Program-made: the position numbers and the translations under genes
The notes under the pieces: generated by a model
Told to the model about the DNA's origin: nothing
The model's input: the letters and a program-made list of their open reading frames with translations, nothing else
Databases searched by the model: none
Part shown: positions 56,354 to 64,000 of the stretch, piece after piece
Layout of the letters: each line of letters begins with the position of its first letter
Numbering within the stretch: position 1 is the first letter of the stretch
Assembly (NCBI RefSeq): GCF_900156605.1
Contig: NZ_FTOA01000003.1
Span: 62,001 to 126,000, forward strand
DNA length: 64,000 bases
Origin: Insolitispirillum peregrinum
Lineage (GTDB): Bacteria > Pseudomonadota > Alphaproteobacteria > Rhodospirillales > Rhodospirillaceae
Reading direction: 5' to 3'

Positions 56354-56374
56354 GCTAATAAGAATTACTTGCAA
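56354..56374 (-). promoter_or_regulatory. Fur-like box upstream of the TonB receptor
   Basis: On the minus strand, GCAAGTAATTCTTATTAGC is an AT-rich near-palindrome with GC ends, like iron-responsive Fur boxes of alphaproteobacteria. It lies about 90 bp before the receptor ATG, so iron repression is likely. Confidence 0.6.
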
Positions 56375-56420
56375 CAACACGGCAAGGCGGACTTCATTAA
56401 GATCGCTTAAGCATCGGCTC

Positions 56421-57032
56421 CTACAGCACCAGTTGCAGGGCAATCGCCGCCATCACCGCCGCGATACCGCCTTCCAGCAGTCGCCACGACAGCGGGCGGG
56501 CAAACACCGGCCGCAGGCGGGTTGCGCCATAACCAAGGGCAAAAAAGAACAGCAGCGAGGCCAGCGACGCCCCGGCGGCAAAGGAAAATTCATGGCCGGG
56601 ATAGCGGGTGGAGATGGTCCCCAGCAGCATCACCGTATCAAGGTAGACATGCGGGTTCAGCCAGGTCAGCGCCAGACAGGTGATCAACGCTTGTTTCAAA
56701 GGAACCGCACTGCCCTGTTCGATCAGCAGGGCATCCGACGAGGTCAGTGCCGAATACAGGCTTTTCAGGGCATACCACAGCAGAAAAGCCGCCCCGCCAT
56801 AGCGCATCACCGGGTCCAGCCATGGCAGCAGCGCCGCCACTTGCTGGAAACTGGTCACCCCCAGCGTGATCAGGATGGCATCGGACAGGGCGCAGGTCAG
56901 GCAGATGATGAACACATGTTCGTTGCGCAGTCCCTGCCGCAGCACAAAAGCGTTCTGTGCGCCGATGGCGACAATCAGGCTGAGCGAGGTGGACAGGCCG
57001 GTAACAGCCACGGCGAGAGAGGGCGAGAGCAC
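56421..57032 (-). CDS. LysE/ArgO-type amino acid exporter
   Basis: A 203-aa protein with six predicted membrane helices. Family motifs: VAIGAQNAFVLRQGLRNEHV at the N-terminus, CALSDAILITLGV and TWLNPHVYLDTVMLLG. It exports basic amino acids (lysine, arginine). I chose GTG 57032 because GGAG lies 7 bp upstream and it gives the usual N-terminus; an earlier in-frame ATG at 57083 would overlap the regulator's operator region. It is divergent from its LysR-type regulator. Confidence 0.9.
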   Translation of the reverse strand: MLSPSLAVAVTGLSTSLSLIVAIGAQNAFVLRQGLRNEHVFIICLTCALSDAILITLGVTSFQQVAALLPWLDPVMRYGGAAFLLWYALKSLYSALTSSDALLIEQGSAVPLKQALITCLALTWLNPHVYLDTVMLLGTISTRYPGHEFSFAAGASLASLLFFFALGYGATRLRPVFARPLSWRLLEGGIAAVMAAIALQLVL

Positions 57033-57103
57033 GGGAGACTCCAGTATCAAACGAATGTTGCCTGCCGACCCTATCCACAGCATCCCATTCAGGATACTTA
57101 AAG

Positions 57104-57124
57104 ATCCTTACCTGTCTTAAGGAT
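57104..57124. promoter_or_regulatory. LysR-type dyad between exporter and regulator
   Basis: ATCCTTA and TAAGGAT are separated by 7 bp, in the short divergent gap, with related CTTAA half-sites at 57096 and 57127. It is the expected binding place for the adjacent LysG/ArgP-like regulator. Confidence 0.55.
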
Positions 57125-57134
57125 GGCTTAAGAG

Positions 57135-58037
57135 ATGCTCGACTATGCCGCACTGCGGGCAATGGCGGCGGTGATCACCACCGGCAGCTTTGACAAGGCC
57201 GCCCACAGCCTGAACGTCACCTCGTCGGCGATTTCCCAGCGGGTCAAACATCTGGAAGAACGTCTGGGTGTGCCGCTGATTGTGCGCGGCACGCCGTGTA
57301 CGGCCACCGAAACCGGGGCCTGGCTGTGTCGCCATATGGATCAGATCGACCTGCTGGAACATGACCTGTTTCAGAACCTGCCAGCGCTGGCGCATTTGCA
57401 GACGCCTCTGCCACAGGTGACGGTGCCGGTGGCGACCAATGCCGACAGTCTGGGATCATGGTTCCTGCCCGCACTGGCTGAAGCCAGCGAGCGCAGCGGG
57501 CTGTTGTTCCGGGTGGCGGTCGATGATCAGGACCATACCGCCGACTGGCTGCGGCGGGGCGAAGTGCTGGCCGCCGTCACCAGTCTGGCAACGCCGATAA
57601 CCGGCTGCCGTTTGTCATCGCTGGGGGTGTTGCGCTATTACGCCTCGGCCAGTCCGGCCTTCATCTCCCGTTATTTTCCCGATGGGGTGACGGTCGAGGC
57701 TCTGGCACAGGCTCCGGTGCTGACCTTTAACCAGAAAGACCGTTTACAGGAACAGTGGATGAGGCAGGCGATGGGGCAGGTGGTCCCCTATCGCACCCAC
57801 TGGCTGCCTTCGACACAGGCGTTTGTCGATGCCAGCGTGATGGGGATGGGGTGGGGGATGAACCCGGCGCAACTGGCCGCCGAGCATCTGGCCAGCGGTC
57901 GTCTGCTGCCGTTGATCCCCGATACGCCGCTGGATATTCCCCTGTACTGGCAAATCAGCCGTCTGGCTGCCGACGGGCTGGCCGGATTGACGCAGGCGGT
58001 TCAGCGGGCGGCGCGGCGGGCGTTGCTGCCTGTCTGA
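57135..58037 (+). CDS. LysR-type regulator, ArgP/LysG-like
   Basis: A 300-aa regulator. The HTH is at the N-terminus (SFDKAAHSLNVTSSAISQRVKHLEERLGVPL, residues about 17-48), followed by a periplasmic-binding-like effector domain with ATNADSLGSWFLPAL and WLPSTQAFVDASVMGMGWGMNP, typical of ArgP/IciA/LysG. It activates the divergent LysE/ArgO exporter in response to lysine or arginine in known systems. ATG 57135 has AAGGATGGCTTAAGAG upstream. Confidence 0.93.
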   Translation: MLDYAALRAMAAVITTGSFDKAAHSLNVTSSAISQRVKHLEERLGVPLIVRGTPCTATETGAWLCRHMDQIDLLEHDLFQNLPALAHLQTPLPQVTVPVATNADSLGSWFLPALAEASERSGLLFRVAVDDQDHTADWLRRGEVLAAVTSLATPITGCRLSSLGVLRYYASASPAFISRYFPDGVTVEALAQAPVLTFNQKDRLQEQWMRQAMGQVVPYRTHWLPSTQAFVDASVMGMGWGMNPAQLAAEHLASGRLLPLIPDTPLDIPLYWQISRLAADGLAGLTQAVQRAARRALLPV

Positions 58038-58115
58038 CTCCCTGTTTTAGAACCTGTTGTTACCGGTGGAATCTCTTTATGCTTCCCTACTCTTTGGCAT
58101 GGTTTATTGGTGGTG

Positions 58116-59462
58116 ATGGTGTCGGTTTCCCCGGTTGCAGACGCGTCGGTTCTGGTGGTGGACGACGAAGAAGGCGTGCGCAGTTTCCTGTCGCGCAGCC
58201 TGATCCGGCGCGGCTGGGCGGTGGAAACGGCGGGCAGCGCCGAAGACGGTGCAAAGCTGCTGGATGCCACCGCCTTTGACCTGATCATCCTTGATATCGC
58301 CCTACCCGGTAAGTCAGGTCTGGAATGGCTGCGCGAGCTGGAAGACGCCGGATTTGCCGGGGAAGTGATCCTGATCACCGCTTTTGCCGACATGAACACC
58401 GCCATTGATGCCCTGCGCGCTGGCGCATCGGACTTCGTGCTGAAGCCGTTCCGGGTCGAACAGATCGTCAATGCGGTGGACCGCTGCATGGAACGTGCCC
58501 GGTTGGCACGGGAAAACTTTGTCCTGCGCCGTCAGTTGGGACAACTGGAGACCCCGGACTCCCGGCTGGACGAGATCGTCGGCCCGTCTCCGGCGATGGC
58601 CCGGCTGCGGGCGCTGGTGCAGCGGGTGGCGCCGACGCCATCGACGGTGCTGATTCAGGGCGAATCCGGGGTGGGCAAGGAACTGGTGGCGCGGGCGCTG
58701 CACCAGTTGTCGCCGCGTGCGGCCTTGCCCTTCGTGGCGGTGAATTGCGCCGCCATCTCCGCCGACATCATCGAAGCCGAGCTGTTCGGCCACGTCAAAG
58801 GCGCGTTCACCGGAGCGCGGGAGGCGCGCAAGGGGCTGTTTTACTACGCCCACGGCGGGACGCTGTTTCTCGACGAAATCGGCGAGCTTCCGGCACCGTT
58901 GCAGTCCAAGCTGTTGCGGGTGCTGGAAGAACGGCGCATCCGCCCGGTCGGCAGTGAACAGGAAGTTCCGGTTGATGTGCGGGTGATCGCCGCCACCAAC
59001 CGCGACCTGAAAGCCGAAGTGGCGGCGGGCCAGTTCCGGCAGGACCTGTTTTACCGTCTGGAAGTGATGACCCTGACCGTGCCGCCCCTGCGTGAGCGGG
59101 TCGAGGACGTGCCCGATCTGGCGGCCCTGTTCATGAAGACCGTTTCCGAGCAATTGCGCACACCGCCGTTACCGCTGACCGCCGAGACCACACAGGTGTT
59201 GATGCGCCATAGCTGGCCGGGGAACGTGCGCGAGCTGCGCAATTTTGTCGAACGGTCGTTGCTGTTCGGAGAATTCCCGCTGGAAGACCTGCGCTGCGGC
59301 GCCCGCGAGGCCGGCAGCGACAGCCTGTTGTTGAGCGAGGTCGAAAAGCGCCACATCCTGATGGTGCTGCGCCAGTGCGGTGGCAACAAGACCTGGGCCG
59401 CCGAGCTGTTGGGAGTATCGCGCAAGACCCTCGACCGCAAATGCACCGAATGGGGGGTGTGA
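58116..59462 (+). CDS. NtrC-type sigma54-dependent response regulator
   Basis: A 448-aa regulator. The receiver has DDEE and phospho-Asp in [13 protein letters not shown], with Lys in DFVLKPFR. The AAA+ domain is complete: Walker [15 protein letters not shown], intact GAFTGA in [17 protein letters not shown], Walker [11 protein letters not shown] and R-finger region [13 protein letters not shown]. The FIS-type HTH ends the protein ([20 protein letters not shown]). ATG 58116 is preceded by several in-frame GTG/TTG codons, and the exact start is uncertain. It is coupled to the kinase gene by TGATG. Target genes are not identifiable here. Confidence 0.92.
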   Translation: MVSVSPVADASVLVVDDEEGVRSFLSRSLIRRGWAVETAGSAEDGAKLLDATAFDLIILDIALPGKSGLEWLRELEDAGFAGEVILITAFADMNTAIDALRAGASDFVLKPFRVEQIVNAVDRCMERARLARENFVLRRQLGQLETPDSRLDEIVGPSPAMARLRALVQRVAPTPSTVLIQGESGVGKELVARALHQLSPRAALPFVAVNCAAISADIIEAELFGHVKGAFTGAREARKGLFYYAHGGTLFLDEIGELPAPLQSKLLRVLEERRIRPVGSEQEVPVDVRVIAATNRDLKAEVAAGQFRQDLFYRLEVMTLTVPPLRERVEDVPDLAALFMKTVSEQLRTPPLPLTAETTQVLMRHSWPGNVRELRNFVERSLLFGEFPLEDLRCGAREAGSDSLLLSEVEKRHILMVLRQCGGNKTWAAELLGVSRKTLDRKCTEWGV

Positions 59463-61561
59463 TGCCGCCGCCGTTGGGGTTGTGGCCATCCCTGCGGCTG
59501 GCCTTTGCCCGCTCGGTGCGTTTCAAGCTGCTGACGCTGGTGCTGGCGCCGCTGTTGCTGGGGGTGCCGGTCCTGCTGCTGATCGTTTGGCTGTGGGGCA
59601 GCCATGGCTATGACCAGATGCTGATCAGCAAGGTCGGCTCGGACCTCGGGACCGCTCGCCAGTATTTCGACCGCGTGCAGAACGATATCCTGCGGGTGGT
59701 CGAAGGCTTTGCTTCGTCGCACCGGCTGGTGCGTTCGATGGAGCAGGAAAATACCGAGCTGATCCGCGAGGCGCTGTCTGATGCCGCCGAGCGCGAGGGG
59801 CTGGATTACCTGTTGCTGCTCGATACTCAGGGACAGGTGCGCACCGGCACCGGCATTCCGCTCCGCCATGATCGGGCGGCATGGAAAACCGTGCGTGAAG
59901 CCCTGCGCGGTCGTCCGATGTACGGGCTGGAGGTGTTTAGCGCCGCCCAGTTGGCGGCGTTGAACCCGATGCTGCCGGACCGCGCCCGCATTGACCTGCT
60001 GCCCACCCGCAACGCCCGTCCCGATGAGCGCACCGCCGAAGATCGCGGCCTGATGATTCAGGTGGCGGCGCCGATTCTGGGGGCGCAAGGGGAACTGCTG
60101 GGGGTGGTCGAGGGCGGCATTCTGCTCAACCGCAACCTTGATATCGTTGACCATCTGAATGCGGTGGTCTATCAGGCGGCATCCTTGCCAACCGGCAGTC
60201 AGGGAACAGCGACCCTGTTCCTTGATGACGTGCGGATTGCCACCAATGTGCGCTTGCTCGGCGACCGGCGGGCGCTGGGCACGCGGGCGTCACAGGTGGT
60301 CTCTGACAAGGTGCTGGGCCATGGTGGAACCTGGCTGGGGTCGGCGTTCGTGGTCAACAGCAGCTATATTTCCGGCTATGAGCCATTGACCGATACCTCG
60401 GGCCAGCGGGTCGGGATGCTGTATGTCGGCTTTCTCGAAGCCCCGTTGCAGGCGTCGTTGTACTGGGGGCTGGCGTGGCTGTTTCTGGCTTTTGTGCTGG
60501 TGTCGGTGCTGGGAACGCTGGCCGATTTGCGCTGGGCGCGGGCCATCTTCCGGCCTCTCGAAAAGATGGATGCCATCATTGCCCGCGTGGCCTCCGGCGA
60601 TGACAGCGCCCGTCTGGGACCAACTGCCCGGCAGGACGAACTGGGCCACCTGTCACGCGCCTTTGACCATCTGCTGGACGATCTGGCGGCCCGGCAGGCA
60701 GAGTTGCAGCGGTGGAATCAAGCGCTGGATCAAAAGGTTGCTGAACGAACCACCGAACTGGAGCAGGCCAACGCCACCCTGAAACGGGCACAACAGCATC
60801 TGGTGATGACCGAAAAGCTGACCGCCATCGGTGAACTGACCGCCGGTGTCGCCCACGAGATCAACAACCCGGTGGCGGTGATTCAGGGCAATCTCGACCT
60901 GCTGCGCGACGTGCTCGGCCCCGATGCCGAGCCGGTGCAGGAAGAGCTGCGCCTGATCGACCAGCAAACCCAGCGCATCCACGCCATCGTCACCAAGCTG
61001 TTGCGCTTTGCCCGCCCCGGCGACTATGCCGGCCATGCCGAAGACGTGACGGTCAACAGCGTCATCACCGACTGTCTGGTGCTGACCCGCCACAACCTGA
61101 ACCGCGCGCAGGTGCGGGTGGAAACCCGGCTGGAGGCCACCGGCTGCGTCGAGATCAATCGCGGTGAAGTGTTGCAGGTGGTGATCAACCTGCTGGTCAA
61201 CGCCCTGCACGCGATGGCCGAGGGTGGGGTGTTGACGCTGGAAACCGCCGACCTCCAGCACGACCCCGCCGACCCGGACAGCTTTGATGGCGCGGTGATC
61301 CGGGTACGCGACACCGGATCAGGCATCGCCCCCGCCGACCTCGACCGGATATTCGACCCGTTCTTTACCACCAAAAAGCAGGCCGGAACCGGGCTGGGGC
61401 TGTCGATCAGCTACGCCATCCTGCAACGCTATGGCGGGCGGATCACCGTTGACAGCATCCCCGGCGAGCAGACCACCTTCACCCTGTGGCTGCGCCGTCA
61501 GGCCGAGTACAGCGACAGCCCCAGCGCACCACTGTTTGCCGCCCGGTTCGAGGGGGAGTAG
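59462..61561 (+). CDS. Cache-domain sensor histidine kinase (NtrB-like output)
   Basis: A 699-aa kinase. TM1 is at about 20-46 (FKLLTLVLAPLLLGVPVLLLI region), with a large periplasmic double-Cache/sCache_3-type domain to about 335. TM2 is at about 338-360, followed by HAMP (RAIFRPLEKMDAIIARVASG). A coiled coil precedes HisKA (His in GVAHEINNPVAVIQGNLDLL). HATPase has NLLVNALHAMAEG, DTGSGIAP, DPFFTTKKQAGTGLGLSI. The ATG overlaps the regulator's TGA by one base. It forms a two-component pair with the NtrC-type regulator. Ligand unknown; Cache sensors of this size usually bind small organic acids or amines. Confidence 0.93.
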   Translation: MPPPLGLWPSLRLAFARSVRFKLLTLVLAPLLLGVPVLLLIVWLWGSHGYDQMLISKVGSDLGTARQYFDRVQNDILRVVEGFASSHRLVRSMEQENTELIREALSDAAEREGLDYLLLLDTQGQVRTGTGIPLRHDRAAWKTVREALRGRPMYGLEVFSAAQLAALNPMLPDRARIDLLPTRNARPDERTAEDRGLMIQVAAPILGAQGELLGVVEGGILLNRNLDIVDHLNAVVYQAASLPTGSQGTATLFLDDVRIATNVRLLGDRRALGTRASQVVSDKVLGHGGTWLGSAFVVNSSYISGYEPLTDTSGQRVGMLYVGFLEAPLQASLYWGLAWLFLAFVLVSVLGTLADLRWARAIFRPLEKMDAIIARVASGDDSARLGPTARQDELGHLSRAFDHLLDDLAARQAELQRWNQALDQKVAERTTELEQANATLKRAQQHLVMTEKLTAIGELTAGVAHEINNPVAVIQGNLDLLRDVLGPDAEPVQEELRLIDQQTQRIHAIVTKLLRFARPGDYAGHAEDVTVNSVITDCLVLTRHNLNRAQVRVETRLEATGCVEINRGEVLQVVINLLVNALHAMAEGGVLTLETADLQHDPADPDSFDGAVIRVRDTGSGIAPADLDRIFDPFFTTKKQAGTGLGLSISYAILQRYGGRITVDSIPGEQTTFTLWLRRQAEYSDSPSAPLFAARFEGE

Positions 61562-61584
61562 GGGGGTGCTGGGAGCAAAGGGGA

Positions 61585-61700
61585 TGTGGAGCGCTGCTCC
61601 ACACCTCGCCGGGGCCTTGAGGCCCCGGACCCCGTTTTGTTGAGGTTGGGGAAATGGGGGGATCGGTCCCCGGATGGTGCGAGTGGTGGTTTGCTATTTA
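61585..61700 (+). repeat. Family 2 mosaic repeat, truncated copy
   Basis: TGGAGCGCTGCTCCACACCT, then GGGGCCTTGAGGCCCC, CCCCGTTTTG and a short GGGGAATGGGG-like end. The rest of the gap to 61830 shows nothing else recognisable. Confidence 0.7.
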
Positions 61701-61830
61701 TCCTCAATTACCGTGCGCAGTGCGTTCAGATTGAAGCCGGAACCTCTCCCCCATCTTTCCAAAGGACAGTGCGACCAAGGTAAATCCTTGGCTTGAGCGG
61801 GGAACTTTCGGAATCAATTAGGCGAACCGG

Positions 61831-62013
61831 TTAATAACGCGCCTGAAACACCGGCTGTTGCCCAATGGCTCGTTGCCGGTCGTCCAGTTCTTGCAGCAAG
61901 GTACGCTTTTCAGGAGTCCGGCGCGCACCATCGTTCGCCGGAGCTTCGATCCCCAGCGCGGCTTTGCGTTGACTCAAGGCCGCGGCATAGTCGGCAAAGA
62001 TGATGGTTTTCAT
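61831..62013 (-). CDS. Small hypothetical protein, 60 aa
   Basis: It begins MKTIIFADYAAALSQRKAAL and has a basic, Glu-rich C-terminal half (RRTPEKRTLLQELDDRQRAI). It is soluble, probably helical. A weak GGGTG precedes the ATG. No family is recognised. Codon use is acceptable, but the gene lies among repeats, so the call is tentative. Confidence 0.45.
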   Translation of the reverse strand: MKTIIFADYAAALSQRKAALGIEAPANDGARRTPEKRTLLQELDDRQRAIGQQPVFQARY

Positions 62014-62054
62014 TTCACCCAATCCTGCACGGTGCGCGTGCTGACACTCCCTGT

Positions 62055-62186
62055 TCGCACAGCTCTGTCCATCATAAAGCACTGCTCCACCGCCGACACC
62101 GCAACCCAGTAATTTGATATTCAAAGAGAAAACGGGGGTTCGGGGGCATTTTCCCCCGAATGGGTGCGGGCGATAGCCTGCCATTG
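62055..62186 (+). repeat. Family 2 repeat, diverged copy
   Basis: Recognisable parts are GCACTGCTCCACCGCCGACA, CAAAGAGAAAACGGGGGTTC, GGGGGCATTTTCCCCC and GAATGGGTGCGGGCGATAGC. It lies between the two small minus-strand genes and shares its edges (TTCG...TCCATCATAAA) with the copy at 62680. Confidence 0.65.
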
Positions 62187-62199
62187 ACCTGCTATATAT

Positions 62200-62580
62200 T
62201 TACCTTCGAACTTTTACCGCCGCCCCTTTGCAGGTCACGGTACTCCAACAAAGACGGCCATTATTATTTGGCCCTGTGTCATCGCAGGAATAGTCAAGTA
62301 TGGCATTACCGCCCAAGCGCATGGTCATGATCTGCAACTGCTCGGTGGCATCCGCGCGGGACGGCGGTGGATCCAGTAGCAGGCGCTTGCAGGAGCTGGC
62401 CTCCACGGGGGCGATAAAGGCCATCTTGCCGGATTTGTCAGCGTCTACAGGAATAAGCTCAACCTTCCGTGCATCAGCCCGCTCTGCCGGATGGACCGTT
62501 TTCACATCCAGAATGTTCACATAGGGAGTGCAAGCGCCAAGGCCCACCAGCAATACAGAGAAAATCAAACGCTTGATCAT
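62200..62580 (-). CDS. Lipoprotein, RcsF/DUF4156-like
   Basis: A 126-aa protein with a lipoprotein signal (RLIFSVLLVGLGAC, lipobox LGAC). The mature part has a Cys pair pattern (ASSCKRLLLDP, LDYSCDD, LCWSTVTCKG) and MRLGGNAILDYS, resembling DUF4156/RcsF-type lipoproteins that can act in envelope stress sensing. It stands alone, without Rcs genes nearby. Assignment is by overall pattern only. Confidence 0.7.
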   Translation of the reverse strand: MIKRLIFSVLLVGLGACTPYVNILDVKTVHPAERADARKVELIPVDADKSGKMAFIAPVEASSCKRLLLDPPPSRADATEQLQIMTMRLGGNAILDYSCDDTGPNNNGRLCWSTVTCKGAAVKVRR

Positions 62581-62679
62581 TCACCCGGTCTCGGAAATCC
62601 ATAGGTGGATGGTATGGTGCCAGCGCGACTCTGGATTGGCAAGTTTGATCCAGGACATCAGTTGGTATGCATCACTCTC

Positions 62680-62826
62680 TGTTCGAACAGGTTCGTCCAT
62701 CATAAAACACGGCCCTGCCCCTCGCCGTGGCCTGCAGGCACCGGACACCATGGCTCTAAATCTTCAAAGAAAAAATGGGGCTCGGGGGCATTGGCCCTCG
62801 AATGGGTGCGGGCGATAGCCTGCCAT
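62680..62826 (+). repeat. Family 2 repeat, most diverged copy
   Basis: It shares TTCGTCCATCATAAAACACG, CAAAGAAAAAATGGGGCTCG, GGGGGCATTGGCCC and GGGTGCGGGCGATAGCCTGC with the 62055 copy. The palindromic arms are decayed. Confidence 0.6.
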
Positions 62827-62830
62827 TCCC

Positions 62831-62880
62831 TAAAGCAAATCCCGAGCAGATGGACACATCTGCGGCGACGTATTTGCTTA
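62831..62880 (-). repeat. Family 3 hairpin repeat, inverted copy
   Basis: GCAAATCCCGAGCAGATG, then CATCTGC and GGCGACGTATTTGC: the reverse complement of the 6414-6466 element with only a few changes. Confidence 0.7.
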
Positions 62881-62944
62881 TGTAACAAGTCATTAGAGCA
62901 TTTATCGTGATCCTTGGAGACCGAGAAATGCTCTCATGAAAGAG

Positions 62945-63021
62945 TGGTGTCCCCGGCGGGATTCGAACCCACGGCCCCAGGATTAGGAATCCTGTGCTCT
63001 ATCCGGCTGAGCTACGGAGAC
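62945..63021 (-). tRNA. tRNA-Arg (anticodon CCU)
   Basis: A 77-nt cloverleaf on the minus strand. The acceptor stem GTCTCCG pairs with CGGGGAC (one G-U) and the encoded CCA follows. The anticodon arm is CAGGA-TTCCTAA-TCCTG with anticodon CCT. The T arm contains GGTTCGAATCC. It reads AGG codons. Confidence 0.95.
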
Positions 63022-63096
63022 AACCTCCCCGCCTTATAGCAACAACAGCGGCGGGTTGAAAAGACTTTCTGTGGCGGTGCCGCAGATGGCTGCGGC

Positions 63097-64000
63097 CTAG
63101 CTGGACTGGCTGGCAATCAGGCGCTCGACGCGGGCGATGTTTTTCTGGATGACGTGGATGTTCCGGGTCATGCCAACCATGGTGTAAATTTCCAGCGCCT
63201 TGGAAAAGCATTCGGTGGCTTCGCGCAACTGGCTGACGTCGCCACTGCGCTTGCCCTGCGCAAAGCGGACGGCACCGATGTTGTTCATCACGTTGGCCCA
63301 GCGGCGGGGATCTTTGTCGCGGGACCAGATGCGGGTGGCGGCGGTGAAGAACATCACCGCCCGTTCGGCGATTTCGGCGTTGCCGGAAAATTCGGCGACC
63401 TGCCCCAGCAGGCTGCCGATGCCGGTTTGCAGGTCGGCCCAGCGGTCGGGGCGGGTGACCGAGGTCCAGACCTGCGCAGCCATGATGAACGCCTGCGCCC
63501 CTTCCTTCATGTGCGAGGTGTTGTTGCTGCGCTTGGACAGCCGTTGCAGGGCGCGGCCCAACTGGACGGATACCTGCGCACTTTCTTCCGGCAATTGCTT
63601 GTGCTGGTAAAACCGGGCGGCCTGACGCAGGGACTGGACGGCATTGGTCAGAGTGGTTTCGTCGGTATCGCCGTGCGACAGTTCGCTGAGGATATCGCCG
63701 TAATGCAGGCTGGCGGCGGCGCGGTTGGCGGGTGACAGGCTTTCGATGCTGCCGGGAGCAAGGCAGGTGCGCAGGATTTCCGAGGCACGCAGCAGGGTTG
63801 GGCGGTGGCCGGTGCGATAGGCCATTTCCGACATCATGGTGGCATAGAGGATGGCGGCACGGACCTTGCCGCCGACGGGCCAGGCGATGCCGCCATCCTG
63901 CAACACCAGATCGACGGCATTGATGGCGGTGCGCAGGCGGTCGAGGCGGTGTTTGCGGTCGTGGTCCGTGCTGAGTTGCAGGGCGGCCAACGCCCCGCCC
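63097..64000 (-). CDS. TPR-like hypothetical protein (5' end beyond the window)
   Basis: At least 297 residues. The frame stays open to the window edge, so the true start is probably outside. The protein is a run of helical pairs that look like degenerate tetratricopeptide repeats: RWADLQTGIGSLLGQVAEFSG, RWANVMNNIGAVRFAQGKRS, LREATECFSKALEIYTMVG. No signal peptide is visible in the part present. Likely a protein-protein interaction scaffold. Function unknown. Confidence 0.75.
   Translation of the reverse strand, partial: GGALAALQLSTDHDRKHRLDRLRTAINAVDLVLQDGGIAWPVGGKVRAAILYATMMSEMAYRTGHRPTLLRASEILRTCLAPGSIESLSPANRAAASLHYGDILSELSHGDTDETTLTNAVQSLRQAARFYQHKQLPEESAQVSVQLGRALQRLSKRSNNTSHMKEGAQAFIMAAQVWTSVTRPDRWADLQTGIGSLLGQVAEFSGNAEIAERAVMFFTAATRIWSRDKDPRRWANVMNNIGAVRFAQGKRSGDVSQLREATECFSKALEIYTMVGMTRNIHVIQKNIARVERLIASQSS

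Larger units (their letters stand above)
62581..62944. other. Gene-free, repeat-filled region before tRNA-Arg
   Basis: It holds a diverged family 2 copy (62680-62826), the inverted family 3 copy (62831-62880) and a short hairpin AGAGCATTT...AAATGCTCT at 62894-62936. No gene is supported. Confidence 0.6.

Overview
This window is a 64 kb stretch of a GC-rich chromosome. Gene content and style point to an alphaproteobacterium of the Rhodospirillales/Azospirillum-like type. It has a urea ABC transporter fused to a urease operon, a cysteine-type membrane formate dehydrogenase, several hemerythrins and many two-component systems. It also carries a palindromic intergenic repeat (core AAGTGGGAACCGGTTTTCGC) of a kind widespread in alphaproteobacteria. 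The taxonomic call is inference; there is no rRNA in the window.

Layout. 0-6.7 kb: a DUF6134 protein with an OmpR-type regulator and histidine kinase, then a translationally coupled operon. That operon encodes a thermostable-hemolysin-family protein (GNAT-like), an AMP-ligase fused to a heme-oxygenase-like diiron domain, and an SDR dehydrogenase. A 65-aa protein follows. An 11-bp-spaced GTCAG direct repeat lies before each of the three transcription units, so they look like one self-regulated system. 6.9-7.6 kb: a serine-recombinase relative without its catalytic serine. 7.9-19.4 kb (minus strand): urtABCDE-ureDAB-alkD-like-ureCEFG as one long operon behind a sigma54-like promoter. 19.8 kb: a divergent OmpR-type regulator. 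20.6-25.2 kb: a KgtP-like transporter and a DctB/DctD-type pair whose DctD lacks the GAFTGA loop. 25.7 kb: an AT-richer orphan membrane/HEAT protein. 26.8-30.8 kb: a UrtA-like binding protein coupled to a hybrid kinase, probably a urea sensor. 31.3-37.2 kb: formate dehydrogenase alpha, beta and gamma, with divergent fdhE. 37.4 kb: glgB.

40-49 kb: MarR, a large metallo-beta-lactamase/double cNMP-binding/hemerythrin fusion, asd, a Zn/Cd/Pb-type P-ATPase with its MerR regulator, and two small hemerythrins. 49.4-52.8 kb: a PAS-GGDEF-EAL protein and a secreted trypsin-like protease. 52.8-58 kb: a DMT exporter, a TonB receptor with a Fur-like box, and a LysE/ArgO exporter with its divergent LysR regulator. 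58.1-61.6 kb: an NtrC-type regulator and cache-domain kinase. 61.8-64 kb: small genes, a lipoprotein, tRNA-Arg(CCU) and a partial TPR-like gene.

Three repeat families sit between genes and in places shape them: one copy supplies the ureG stop codon, and copies separate operators from genes. The best candidates for something undescribed are the hemolysin-family/ligase-diiron/SDR system with its direct-repeat regulon, and the MBL-cNMP-cNMP-hemerythrin fusion.
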